Shown piece after piece: positions 35,303 to 44,622 of a DNA stretch of 64,000 bases; position 1 is the stretch's first letter, and each line of letters opens with the position of its first letter. Origin of the DNA: Bacillota bacterium (lineage in GTDB: Bacteria; Bacillota; Negativicutes; Sporomusales; Sporomusaceae). Below the pieces are notes generated by a model. It was not told the origin of the DNA and made no database searches. It saw nothing but the letters and a program-made list of their open reading frames with translations. The stretch spans positions 92,791 through 156,790 of the forward strand of contig JAGGAB010000001.1 in assembly GCA_017889705.1 (NCBI GenBank), written 5' to 3'. The position numbers and the translations under genes were made by a program.

Positions 35303-36541
35303 ATGAAACATGTTATTATTGTCGGCGGCGGTGCTGCCGGCCTCATGGCAGCAGTCAGTGCCGCCCAGCATGGCGCTAAAGTAACTGTCCTCGAAAAAAT
35401 GAAAGAAGTTGGCCGCAAGATTCTCATTACCGGAAAAGGCCGCTGCAATATTACCAATAGTTGTGATATTCCAGAACTGGTAAAAAACATGACAGGCAAT
35501 GGTTCCTTTTTGTATAGTGCCTTTAATGCGTTTACGAATCAGGATATTATTGATTTTCTTAATCAAGCCGGGTTACCTACAAAGGTAGAACGCGGTGGAC
35601 GGGTTTTTCCAGTCAGTGACAAAGCTCGCGATGTCGTTAAGACATTTGTCAAAGAAATGGACAAACTAAACATTGCGGTTAAAGTAAATGATCCGGTAAA
35701 AAATTTAATTATTAAAAATGGCCAGGCTGTCGGTGTTGCCACAATGAACGGGGAGTATCAGGCAGATGCAGTTATTATCGCAACAGGTGGTGCATCTTAT
35801 CCAGGTACAGGTTCTTCCGGCGACGGTTATCGTTTTGCCCGGGATGCAGGCCACACTGTTACCCCCATTAAACCTTCGTTAGTCCCCCTGGAAGTAGAAG
35901 AAGAATGGATAACTGAATTGCAGGGACTCTCCCTCAAAAATGTTACGGCAACAGTTTTGAGTGAAGGAAAAAAAGCCGCCGATGAATTTGGTGAAATGCT
36001 GTTTACCCATTACGGCTTGTCCGGACCGATTATTTTATCCTTAAGTAAAAAGGTTGCCGAACTCTTTGCCACTGGATCAGGTAAAGAAGTGTCATTAGAA
36101 ATCAACCTTAAACCTGCGCTAACTGCCGAGGTGTTGGACAAACGTCTGCAGCGCGATTTTGCCAAGTTCGCCAGAAAACAATTAAAAAATTCATTGCACG
36201 AGTTGCTGCCGTCCAAACTAATCCCGGTAGTCATTGATTTGTCCTTTATTGATCCAGATAAATTTGTCCACCAGATTACCAAAGAAGAACGCGCTCGTTT
36301 ACTAGATGTTTTACAACATTTAACTTTTACTATTTCCAAAACCCGCTCGGTATCTGAAGCCATTGTAACTGCTGGCGGTGTCAATATTAAAGAAATTGAC
36401 GCCCGCACTATGGAGTCCAAAGTAATTGAGGCATTATTCTTCGCAGGTGAAGTCATTGATATTGACGGTTATACCGGCGGGTTCAATTTGCAAGCCGCCT
36501 TTTCCACCGGATATTTGGCCGGCAAATACGCCGCCATGTAA
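35303..36541 (+). CDS. NAD(P)/FAD-dependent oxidoreductase, HI0933/YhiN family
   Basis: 412 residues from ATG 35303. N-terminal VGGGAAGLMAAVSAAQHG, then the family hallmark KEVGRKILITGKGRCNITNS, ATGGASYPGTGSSGDGY, and a C-terminal GEVIDIDGYTGGFNLQAAFSTGYLAG. Common in Firmicutes and near sporulation or cmk/aroA genes; no defined reaction. No strong ribosome binding site; GTG 35294 is an alternative start. Confidence 0.9.
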   Translation: MKHVIIVGGGAAGLMAAVSAAQHGAKVTVLEKMKEVGRKILITGKGRCNITNSCDIPELVKNMTGNGSFLYSAFNAFTNQDIIDFLNQAGLPTKVERGGRVFPVSDKARDVVKTFVKEMDKLNIAVKVNDPVKNLIIKNGQAVGVATMNGEYQADAVIIATGGASYPGTGSSGDGYRFARDAGHTVTPIKPSLVPLEVEEEWITELQGLSLKNVTATVLSEGKKAADEFGEMLFTHYGLSGPIILSLSKKVAELFATGSGKEVSLEINLKPALTAEVLDKRLQRDFAKFARKQLKNSLHELLPSKLIPVVIDLSFIDPDKFVHQITKEERARLLDVLQHLTFTISKTRSVSEAIVTAGGVNIKEIDARTMESKVIEALFFAGEVIDIDGYTGGFNLQAAFSTGYLAGKYAAM

Positions 36542-36573
36542 TACCAGCAGCTACATCAGTAGGGGGAAGTTGT

Positions 36574-37134
36574 ATGGAGAACAGAAATGACAGATTCCGC
36601 CGCAAATACTATATTACCGTTGATCAGTTGCTTATCCGCCTGACAACAATTGCTATTATCCTGTTATTAGCTGTTCAAGCGCTGCTTTTACACGATGAAA
36701 CCCGGAAATACCTATCCCTTGTCGACAAACTGGAAGGAGACCGCCTAACGACTCCCAGCACAATGTATGCTGCTAATATTTCTTTAACTGAACCCAACAA
36801 GACCTTCAGCATGGTAAACAAAGTAATTGCTAAATCCATTCGTTCCTTACGTTCCGGAAAAAATATCACCATCCGGATGATTACCCCTAATATTACCGGT
36901 GACGCAATACTAACAATCAATGGTGAAATTGCAGGTGATTTTGCAAAAAAAAAGCTTGAAGTCACCGTATATGATGGTGATTATCTTGAAATTGATGTTA
37001 CTAAACTCAAAGGAAAACCTGCTCAATTTATTATTGATACCCACAAAAACGACCTGGTAGCACCTGTAGACGGTATTTTGCTTGAAAGCCAGAGCGATAT
37101 TATCACAATCGGAAAAGTTATCTTTAAACAGTAA
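36574..37134 (+). CDS. Membrane-anchored protein of unknown function
   Basis: 186 residues. A charged N terminus, one membrane span (about residues 23-41), then an extracytoplasmic domain rich in beta-type segments (NITIRMITPNITGDAILTINGEI, KLEVTVYDGDYLEIDVTKLKGKPAQFIIDT). Possibly an Ig-like or lipocalin-type beta fold; family not recognised. AGGGGGAAG upstream. Stands between the HI0933-family flavoprotein and aroA. Confidence 0.8.
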   Translation: MENRNDRFRRKYYITVDQLLIRLTTIAIILLLAVQALLLHDETRKYLSLVDKLEGDRLTTPSTMYAANISLTEPNKTFSMVNKVIAKSIRSLRSGKNITIRMITPNITGDAILTINGEIAGDFAKKKLEVTVYDGDYLEIDVTKLKGKPAQFIIDTHKNDLVAPVDGILLESQSDIITIGKVIFKQ

Positions 37135-37230
37135 TACTAGGCTAAAACAGATATTTACAAAAAACCGCCAACAAACGGTAGAGATTAAAGGAGATTTTTA
37201 TTAAGCAGGGAATATAATTATTACATTTTG

Positions 37231-37261
37231 GGATAGTTGTGAATGATTAAAATGACTATCC
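37231..37261 (+). repeat. Inverted repeat in the aroA leader
   Basis: GGATAGT and ACTATCC, separated by 17 bases, lie 62 bases before aroA in an AT-rich gap with no gene. Weak as a terminator because no T run follows. Confidence 0.4.
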
Positions 37262-37322
37262 TAATGAAATTCGTCAATTTTTACTTATAGCAACAAAAAT
37301 TTAACAGCAAAGAGGGAAGAGT

Positions 37323-38621
37323 ATGGATCAACTCATTCAAATACAAAAAACCAGTGGGTTAAAAGGATCAATTAATATTCCCGGCGATAAATCAATATCC
37401 CACCGTAGTATTATGCTGGCTGGGCTTAGCGAAACACCGGTGACGGTTACCAACTTTTTACATGCTGCCGATTGCTGGTCAACCATCAACTGCATGCGGG
37501 CATTAGGCGTAACTGTAGACCAAGACAAGGACGGAGTACTTACGGTCAAAGGTAATGGCTTCTACGGACTGAGCGAACCTAATGATATACTTGATGCCGG
37601 TAATTCAGGAACTACCACACGACTACTGACAGGCCTCCTTGGAGCACAACCATTTTTCACTGTGCTGACAGGTGATGCTTCCATTAGAAAACGTCCGATG
37701 GCCAGGGTCATAACCCCGCTAACTCAAATGGGTATAAAAATTACCGGCCGCGGCCAATCACGCTATGCACCGCTGGCACTCAGCCAAGCTGAGCAAGTAA
37801 CCGGCATTACTTATAATATGCCAGTGGCCAGTGCCCAGGTAAAATCGGCCATATTGCTGGCAGCCCTTTATGCCAACAGTTCAACAACTATTACAGAACC
37901 CATTCCATCCCGTGACCATACGGAACGAATGTTTGAAACCTTTGGCATCCCGGTGAAAAAAGAGGGGACTACCATTACTCTGGAACCAGTGCAAAAAGTA
38001 ACGGCTCCGTCACGCATTGATGTACCTGGCGATATTAGTTCAGCCGCATTTTGGTTAGTGGCCGCTTCAATAATACCCAATAGCGAGCTCGAATTAATCA
38101 ATGTCGGCATCAATCCCACTCGCACAGGCATTCTTGATGTTTTACAGCAAATGGGCGCCGACATTACCATTACCAATAAGCGCTGGAGCGGCAAAGAGCC
38201 AGTGGCTGATATAGTAGTTCGCTCTGCCAAATTAAAAGGGGTTACGATTGAAGCCGAAATTATTCCTCGTCTTGTTGACGAAATCCCTGTACTGGCTGTA
38301 GCTGCCTTATTTGCCCAAGGGCAAACGGTAATTACCGGCGCGGAAGAGCTCCGTGTAAAAGAAACTGATCGCTTAAAGGCAGTTGCACAAGAGCTAGGGA
38401 AAATGGGCGCCAAAATTACGGAAAATCCTGATGGTCTGGTTATCAATGGTCCACAAAAACTAAGCTTTGCTGTTTGTGAGTCTCACCATGACCACCGAAT
38501 GGCCATGTCAGTAGCAATTGCAGGCTTGGCTGCTGCTGGCGTTGAAATTCAAAACTTTGATTGTGTAAAGATTTCATATCCTGACTTCTTTGCTGTTATA
38601 GATACGCTAAGACAGGGTTAA
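37323..38621 (+). CDS. aroA: 3-phosphoshikimate 1-carboxyvinyltransferase (EPSP synthase)
   Basis: 432 residues. Conserved PGDKSISHRSIMLAGL near residue 20, DAGNSGTTTRLLTGLL near 91, RKRPM, VPGDISSAAF and KETDRLKAVA. Makes EPSP in the shikimate pathway. Ordered aroA-cmk-plsC, probably one operon. Confidence 0.95.
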   Translation: MDQLIQIQKTSGLKGSINIPGDKSISHRSIMLAGLSETPVTVTNFLHAADCWSTINCMRALGVTVDQDKDGVLTVKGNGFYGLSEPNDILDAGNSGTTTRLLTGLLGAQPFFTVLTGDASIRKRPMARVITPLTQMGIKITGRGQSRYAPLALSQAEQVTGITYNMPVASAQVKSAILLAALYANSSTTITEPIPSRDHTERMFETFGIPVKKEGTTITLEPVQKVTAPSRIDVPGDISSAAFWLVAASIIPNSELELINVGINPTRTGILDVLQQMGADITITNKRWSGKEPVADIVVRSAKLKGVTIEAEIIPRLVDEIPVLAVAALFAQGQTVITGAEELRVKETDRLKAVAQELGKMGAKITENPDGLVINGPQKLSFAVCESHHDHRMAMSVAIAGLAAAGVEIQNFDCVKISYPDFFAVIDTLRQG

Positions 38622-38639
38622 CTGGGAGGCACTTATAGT

Positions 38640-39302
38640 ATGAAACAATTAATTATCGCTATTGACGGGCCGGCAGGTGCAGGCAAAAGTACGGTAGCCA
38701 AGCTTACCGCCCAAAAACTAAATTATAACTATATTGATACCGGAGCAATGTATCGGGCGGTAGCCTGGCGAGCACTTGATGAAAAAGCTGAGCTTAGCGA
38801 CCAGGCAATCGCAGCATTAGCCCGCGACCTTGACTTACAGCTAGACTATATTAATGGCACTACCAAGGTAACGGTAGCTGGTCAAGATATTACCGAAGCC
38901 ATCCGAACCCCGGAAGTTAGCCGGCTTGTGCCTAAAGTAGCCCAAGTAGGCGAAATCAGAAAGATTATGCTGGAATTACAACGTAATATGGCAAAATCCG
39001 GCGGTGTAGTAATGGACGGGCGGGATATTGGTACTCATGTATTACCAGACGCCGACATAAAAATATTTTTAACCGCCTCAATTGCTGAACGTGCTAAACG
39101 CCGCTGGTTGGAGCTGACTGAGAAAGGCTACACCATCAATTTAGCTGAACTGGAAACTGAAATTGCTGCCCGTGATAAAGAAGATAGCGAACGCGAATTG
39201 GCACCCCTAATTGCCGCTCCAGATGCCGTCAATATTGATACTACCCAATTATCCATTGACGAAGCCGTAACAAAAATATTGGCGTTGGCAAGGAGAGACT
39301 GA
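38640..39302 (+). CDS. cmk: Cytidylate kinase
   Basis: 220 residues. P-loop IDGPAGAGKST at 7-17, YIDTGAMYRAVAW, and VMDGRDIGTHVLPDADIK. Phosphorylates CMP/dCMP. GGGAGG upstream. Confidence 0.95.
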   Translation: MKQLIIAIDGPAGAGKSTVAKLTAQKLNYNYIDTGAMYRAVAWRALDEKAELSDQAIAALARDLDLQLDYINGTTKVTVAGQDITEAIRTPEVSRLVPKVAQVGEIRKIMLELQRNMAKSGGVVMDGRDIGTHVLPDADIKIFLTASIAERAKRRWLELTEKGYTINLAELETEIAARDKEDSERELAPLIAAPDAVNIDTTQLSIDEAVTKILALARRD

Positions 39303-39305
39303 CAA

Positions 39306-39902
39306 GTGTATGGGTTATTGCGCGTTTTCCTTACCTTTCTTTTTTCGGTAGTGTTCCGTTGGCAAAAAATTGGTGTTGAGAATATTCCTGCAGGCGGTGT
39401 TATCATTGCTGCCAATCATATCAGCCTTTGGGATCCGCCGGTAGTTGGCACGGCCATACCAGGGCGTCGAATTCACTTCATGGCTAAAGAGGAGCTGTTT
39501 ACCAATAAACTCTTTGCCTGGATAATCGGTAAACAATTAGGAGCTTTCCCGGTAAAACGCGGCGCAGCAGACCGGACAGCTATTCGTACAGCCTTAACAC
39601 TGCTTGAGACTGGCAATATTCTTGGCATATTTCCTGAAGGCACTCGCAGTAAAAATGGCAAACTAGGTGCACCTGAAGCAGGCTTAGCTTTGATTGCAGT
39701 CAAAGCTGGTGTTCCCGTTATCCCGACTGCAATTATTGGTACAAATAAAATATTTAATAACGGCTGTTTATTACCTAAGTTCAAGGTAATATTCGGCAAA
39801 CCACTGCTGTTTGACCGTAATAATGAAAGTATGGACGTCATGAGCGCACGGGTAATGACAGAAATTAATCAACTATTGGCGCAGGCCGATACTAATAAGT
39901 AA
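39306..39902 (+). CDS. plsC: 1-acyl-sn-glycerol-3-phosphate acyltransferase
   Basis: 198 residues. HX4D motif NHISLWD near residue 38, FPEGTRSKNGKLG near 107, and a membrane-associated N terminus. Second acylation step of phosphatidic acid synthesis; plsY (first step) and gpsA lie at 52.6-54.3 kb. GTG start three bases after cmk. Confidence 0.92.
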   Translation: MYGLLRVFLTFLFSVVFRWQKIGVENIPAGGVIIAANHISLWDPPVVGTAIPGRRIHFMAKEELFTNKLFAWIIGKQLGAFPVKRGAADRTAIRTALTLLETGNILGIFPEGTRSKNGKLGAPEAGLALIAVKAGVPVIPTAIIGTNKIFNNGCLLPKFKVIFGKPLLFDRNNESMDVMSARVMTEINQLLAQADTNK

Positions 39903-39914
39903 GCAGGTATAATT

Positions 39915-41639
39915 ATGGAAAATACTACCCTAGAAGTATTAGATACAAATTTATCCATAATCTTAGTGCAGCGAATTGCCATAATCGCTGTTATTGCCTA
40001 TGTTTTATCACATACCCAAGCATTTCGATTAATTTTTAAAGAGAGCACCTCTGTACGCGAAAAGCTTATCTTAATATTTATCTTTTCAACCATCTCAATT
40101 GCCGGCACTTATTTTGGTATTCCAATCGAAGGCGCGCTTGCCAATGTTCGTGATACCGGAACCATTGTTTCCGGCCTTTTGGGCGGGCCGGTTGTCGGAA
40201 CAGCAGTCGGCCTGATTAGCGCTGCACATCGCATCTACCTGGGCGGCTTTACTGCCGTGCAATGTGGTATTGCTACTTTGTTTGGCGGAATCCTGGCAGG
40301 TTATATCCATGTACGGACAAAACCTAAAACCCCCGAATGGATTACCGGCACAATCACCGGCGTTTGCGTTATATTATTCAGCATGGGTTTAATTTTATTA
40401 TTTGCAAAACCCTATGAAACTGCATTATCGCTTGTTACACAAATTATTCTTCCGATGTCAATGTCCAATGCGCTCGGAATAGCTATTTTTATGATTATTA
40501 TTCATAATGCCAAAGAACATCAAACCAAGATTGCCGCTCTCCAAACACACAAAGCATTGCGAATTGCCAATGTAACCTTGCCACACTTTCGGCAGGGACT
40601 TAATCCTGAATCGGCAGAAAAAGTAGCGGTCAACATATTGAACATGACTTCAGCAGTAGCCGTAGCAATTACCGATTTAGAGAGAGTACTCACCCATATT
40701 GGTTTAGGCAGCGACCATCATGCCAAAGGAATGAAGATTTTTACCAAACTAACTAAAGCCAGCTTGGCAAACGGACAAATTACCGTTGCACAGAGCCAAA
40801 AAGAAATTGGTTGTAATGTTCCGTCCTGTCCCTTAAAATCGGCCATAGTTGTACCGCTTTATTGTCGTGATGAAATTGCCGGCACTCTGAAAATCTATTA
40901 CGCACATGAAGAGGCACTTACTGCGCTTGATATTGAATTTGCGCAAGGTCTTGGCCAGGTTTTTGGCACTCAGCTTGAATTATCAGCACTGCAGCATACG
41001 GCTGAGTTAGCCGCCAAAGCAGAGCTCAAAGCTCTGCGCGCCCAGATTAATCCTCATTTTTTATTCAATTCGTTAAATACGATTGTGTCTTTTTGCCGGA
41101 CCAATCCAGATAAAGCCCGCAATCTTTTAATTGAATTAAGCGAATTCTTCCGTCGCAGCTTAAAAGCGGCCCGCGACTTTGTAACACTCAAAGAAGAATT
41201 GGAGCATGTGGACTCTTACTTAATCTTAGAACAAGCCCGTTTTGGCAACCGGCTTATTATTAAACAAGAAGTTTCGCCGGATACCTTAGATATATTGTTG
41301 CCTACGTTTACCCTTCAGCCGCTGGTGGAGAATGCAGTAAAGCATGGGCTGTTGGCAAAAGCAACAGGCGGTACCATCGAAATTGCCGCCCGAACAGTAG
41401 GCAGGCAGGTTGAAATAGCTATAACAGATAATGGTCTGGGTATTCCGCCTGAGATCCAAGAACAAGTTTTGGAATCTGGCTTTGGCAAAGGCGCCGGCGT
41501 CGGCTTAACCAATGTGAATGAACGCCTGAAAGCCATATACGGAATCAAACATGCTCTCACTATAAATAGTGTAGAAGGGCAGGGAACAACCGTATTACTC
41601 CATATACCAATTGATGCCGAGGTGGTTGTTAATGGCTGA
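39915..41639 (+). CDS. LytS/BtsS-type sensor histidine kinase
   Basis: 574 residues. Six or so N-terminal membrane spans of the 5TM-5TMR_LYT type (about 15-205), with GLLGGPVVGTAVGLISAAHRIYLGG, then a GAF-like cytoplasmic domain (about 210-355, with a CNVPSCPL Cys pair) and a His_kinase/HATPase module. Phosphoacceptor His381 is in INPHFLFNSLNTI. Paired with a LytTR-type regulator, overlapping by 8 bases, and upstream of a CstA transporter. By analogy with E. coli BtsSR-BtsT it may sense pyruvate or a related nutrient; this is inference. Confidence 0.9.
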   Translation: MENTTLEVLDTNLSIILVQRIAIIAVIAYVLSHTQAFRLIFKESTSVREKLILIFIFSTISIAGTYFGIPIEGALANVRDTGTIVSGLLGGPVVGTAVGLISAAHRIYLGGFTAVQCGIATLFGGILAGYIHVRTKPKTPEWITGTITGVCVILFSMGLILLFAKPYETALSLVTQIILPMSMSNALGIAIFMIIIHNAKEHQTKIAALQTHKALRIANVTLPHFRQGLNPESAEKVAVNILNMTSAVAVAITDLERVLTHIGLGSDHHAKGMKIFTKLTKASLANGQITVAQSQKEIGCNVPSCPLKSAIVVPLYCRDEIAGTLKIYYAHEEALTALDIEFAQGLGQVFGTQLELSALQHTAELAAKAELKALRAQINPHFLFNSLNTIVSFCRTNPDKARNLLIELSEFFRRSLKAARDFVTLKEELEHVDSYLILEQARFGNRLIIKQEVSPDTLDILLPTFTLQPLVENAVKHGLLAKATGGTIEIAARTVGRQVEIAITDNGLGIPPEIQEQVLESGFGKGAGVGLTNVNERLKAIYGIKHALTINSVEGQGTTVLLHIPIDAEVVVNG

Positions 41640-42402
41640 GTGTCTAAGCACAATTAGAGTCATGATTATTGATGATGAAGAACCTGCACGCAGCGAGCTG
41701 AGATATTTATTGGGACAGTATCAAGAAATTGATATTGTCGGCGAATTTTCAAGTGGTGAATCCGCTCTTGAAGCCATACCGGCACTTAATCCCCACTTAG
41801 CCTTTATGGATATTGAAATGTCAGGTATGAGCGGTATGCAGACTGTTGAAAAAATAAATATAACCAGCGTAGTACCACTGGTTGTTTTTGCTACTGCCCA
41901 TGAAGAATTTGCTGTAAAAGCTTTCGAACTTAATGCTGTTGACTATTTACTAAAACCTTTCTCTGAAAAACGAGTATCGAAGTGTATCGAAAAAGTACGA
42001 ATGCTGCTTGCCGACTCGATAGCCACAACTGCTGATAAAAAGCGTGCTGCCAATAAACAGTTGCCTCATAGCCTGCAAAAATTAGCCATAGAGAATAATG
42101 GTAAAGCATCTGTAATTAATACCAAAGATATTATTGCGGCATACTGTACGGAAGGACAATTATCCATCCGCACAGCTGATAAATGCTATTACTCCAACAT
42201 GCCGCTGCAAGACCTGCAATCCCGCCTTGATGAACATTTGTTTTTCCGTACTCATCGTGCATATCTTGTGAACATCGAGAAAATCCGCGAAATAATCCCT
42301 TGGTTTAACGGAACTTATAACCTGACACTGGAAGGATTAAGCGAAGAAATTCCCGTAAGTCGTCAACAAGTTCCCAAACTAAAAAAACTGTTTGGTTTGT
42401 AA
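41632..42402 (+). CDS. LytTR-family response regulator
   Basis: 256 residues from ATG 41632 (GAGGTGG upstream). Receiver domain with acidic DDEEP, phosphoacceptor Asp in LAFMDIEMSGMSG and Lys in DYLLKPF. C-terminal LytTR DNA-binding domain (about 150-256) with FFRTHRAYLVN. Partner of the LytS-type kinase; CstA downstream is the likely target. Confidence 0.92.
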   Translation: MAECLSTIRVMIIDDEEPARSELRYLLGQYQEIDIVGEFSSGESALEAIPALNPHLAFMDIEMSGMSGMQTVEKINITSVVPLVVFATAHEEFAVKAFELNAVDYLLKPFSEKRVSKCIEKVRMLLADSIATTADKKRAANKQLPHSLQKLAIENNGKASVINTKDIIAAYCTEGQLSIRTADKCYYSNMPLQDLQSRLDEHLFFRTHRAYLVNIEKIREIIPWFNGTYNLTLEGLSEEIPVSRQQVPKLKKLFGL

Positions 42403-42437
42403 CACCTTGTAATTATGTAAATATTTTTGTGCTATTG

Positions 42438-42471
42438 ACCAGGATGATACTGTATTTCATCCTGGTTTTTT
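42438..42471 (+). terminator. Terminator after the LytR-type gene
   Basis: ACCAGGATGA with TCATCCTGGT (nine-base loop) then six T's. Confidence 0.9.
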
Positions 42472-42491
42472 GTCATTTCACCATAGACATG

Positions 42492-42521
42492 TTGTTTAAT
42501 AATACAATATACTGTATTATT
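42492..42521 (+). promoter_or_regulatory. Candidate cstA promoter with overlapping 24-bp palindrome
   Basis: TTGTTT (42492-42497), 17 bases, TATTAT (42515-42520) is a plausible SigA promoter. The spacer and -10 are covered by a 24-bp palindrome (42498-42521), AATAATACA-N6-TGTATTATT, symmetrical at 22 of 24 positions. This is the usual position of a repressor operator. It is not a direct repeat of the LytTR type. Confidence 0.5.
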
Positions 42522-42629
42522 TCTAATAGAAATTTAATATAAAGAAAATTACTTATGGAAGGGGGCTAGTAGATACTACTTAGGCTCTTCTTTATATTTT
42601 TTGCCTATTTTAAAAGGAGGACTTAGTTA

Positions 42630-44486
42630 ATGAATTCAGTCAGCTTATTGGTAGTTGCTATCTGTGTTTATGTTTTAGCATACCGCTATTATTCAGCATT
42701 CATTTCTGCGAAAGTTTTGGTTTTAAATGATGCTAATATGACACCAGCTTATCGTTGCAATGATGGCCGTGAATTTGTTCCAACCAACAAATGGGTATTA
42801 TTCGGCCATCACTTTGCAGCTATTGCCGGTGCAGGCCCGCTCGTTGGCCCGGTGCTAGCCGCTCAGTATGGCTGGGGTCCTGGTTTTATGTGGATTTTGC
42901 TTGGTTCAGTGTTTGCGGGTGCCGTTCACGACTTCATTATTTTATTTGCTTCGATCCGCCATAACGGTCAATCATTATCCTATATTGCTCGCCGTGAAGT
43001 TGGACCGGTCAGCGGTATGACTACTTCACTTGCAATTCTTTTTATTATTATCGTTGCTCTTGCCGGCTTAGCAATCGTGGTTGTAAATGCCCTGTTTAAA
43101 AATCCTTGGGGTCTTTATACCTTATCAATGACTATTCCGATTGCTATTGTTGTCGGTCTGTATATGTTTAAAATTCGCCCTGGCGCTATTCGTTCAGGAT
43201 CAATTGCCGGCTTCTTATTAGTGTTGGCTGCCGTGTTCACAGGGCACTGGTTAAGCCCTGGGCAACCTTGGTCTGGTCTTGCACCATTCTTTAACTTAAC
43301 CAAACCACAATTGTCGGTTGCGCTGCCACTATATGGCTTCTTTGCTGCTGTGCTGCCGGTTTGGCTGCTTTTAGCTCCCCGTGATTATTTAAGTTCTTAT
43401 ATGAAAATCGGTACTATTGGTGCTTTGGCTCTTGGTATTCTTATTGTACAACCTACTGTTAATATGCCGTTTGCCTCTCAATTTGTTAATGGCGGCGGTC
43501 CCATCATTCCTGGTCCTTGGTGGCCATACCTGTTTATCACCATTGCCTGCGGTGCTATCTCAGGGTTCCATGCTCTGATTAGCTCTGGCACAACCTGTAA
43601 GATGATTGAAAAAGAATCCCAAGCACGCATGATTGCTTATGGTGGTATGGTTACTGAAGGTTTTGTGGCTGTAATGGCCCTTATTTCCGCAGTTGTACTT
43701 ATGCCTGGTGACTATTTTGCAATTAATAGTCCGGCTGCTGTATTCGCCAAATTAGGTATTCCTACTGTTGAAATCAAAGAATTATCCCGTTTGGTAGAAA
43801 TGGATGTTGCTCATCGTCCTGGTGGGGCAGTATCCTTAGCGGTTGGTATGGCTCACATCTTCTCTAACATTGGCGGTATGAAACACCTGATGAGCTACTG
43901 GTATCAATTTGCCATTATGTTCGAGGCGCTCTTCATCCTGACAACTATTGATGCCGGTACCCGTGTTGCTCGCTATATTCTGCAGGACATTCTTGGTACC
44001 TATGTGTACTCTCCGCTTAAAGAAACCAGCTGGTGGCCTGGTATTCTGTTTACCAGCGCTATCGTCTCCTTTAGTTGGGGATACTTGCTCTATAGTGGTG
44101 ATGTAGCTACGATCTGGCCGTTATTCGGTGTTGCTAATCAGCTTTTGGCTTTGATTGCACTGGCACTTGGTACCACCATTATTCTCAAAATTGCACCTAA
44201 GAAATCATATGCTCTGGTAACTTTTGCACCACTCGTTTTCTTATCCGCAACAGTTATTATGGCTGGTGTAATGAACGTGCAAATGTTCTTTAACCGCGGC
44301 GATGCTCTTGGTAACACCAACGGTGTCCTCAGCATTGTCATGATCATTCTTACAGTTATCACCTTAGGTGACTCCATCCGGTTGTGGCTGCAGCTCTTAA
44401 AGACTGAAAAACCGATTGGTATGGATACGGAAATTTCCTTTGATGCCTGCCCGATTGATCCTAATAATACTAACTACAAAAATTAA
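42630..44486 (+). CDS. cstA: CstA-family carbon starvation transporter (pyruvate/peptide type)
   Basis: 618 residues, about 16 membrane spans. Family hallmarks: AYRYYSAFISAKVL, GHHFAAIAGAGPLVGPVLAAQYGWGPG near residue 54-80, and the APRDYLSSYMKIGTIG segment. Family members import pyruvate or peptides by proton symport. AAAGGAGG 7 bases upstream. Preceded by a LytS/LytR-type pair, the arrangement of E. coli btsSR-btsT-like systems. Confidence 0.9.
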   Translation: MNSVSLLVVAICVYVLAYRYYSAFISAKVLVLNDANMTPAYRCNDGREFVPTNKWVLFGHHFAAIAGAGPLVGPVLAAQYGWGPGFMWILLGSVFAGAVHDFIILFASIRHNGQSLSYIARREVGPVSGMTTSLAILFIIIVALAGLAIVVVNALFKNPWGLYTLSMTIPIAIVVGLYMFKIRPGAIRSGSIAGFLLVLAAVFTGHWLSPGQPWSGLAPFFNLTKPQLSVALPLYGFFAAVLPVWLLLAPRDYLSSYMKIGTIGALALGILIVQPTVNMPFASQFVNGGGPIIPGPWWPYLFITIACGAISGFHALISSGTTCKMIEKESQARMIAYGGMVTEGFVAVMALISAVVLMPGDYFAINSPAAVFAKLGIPTVEIKELSRLVEMDVAHRPGGAVSLAVGMAHIFSNIGGMKHLMSYWYQFAIMFEALFILTTIDAGTRVARYILQDILGTYVYSPLKETSWWPGILFTSAIVSFSWGYLLYSGDVATIWPLFGVANQLLALIALALGTTIILKIAPKKSYALVTFAPLVFLSATVIMAGVMNVQMFFNRGDALGNTNGVLSIVMIILTVITLGDSIRLWLQLLKTEKPIGMDTEISFDACPIDPNNTNYKN

Positions 44487-44506
44487 ATAATATAAGATAT
44501 AATTTT

Positions 44507-44547
44507 AAACCGCCATTATTTAGCACTTTGCTAAATAGTGGCGGTTT
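44507..44547 (+). terminator. Terminator after cstA
   Basis: A 19-bp stem (44507-44525 with 44529-44547) ending in TTT. Confidence 0.85.
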
Positions 44548-44622
44548 TATTTGAAACCAGGAGATAAAGGGGGTATAATATATTAGGTAAATAAGCCCAA
44601 TACTACCACACAGGAGGCTAAC

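Noticed and set aside
37868..38446. 192-codon open frame on the minus strand inside aroA
   Set aside because: It lies wholly antisense to a clear EPSP synthase gene, has no convincing ribosome binding site and its protein lacks recognisable motifs; a shadow frame.
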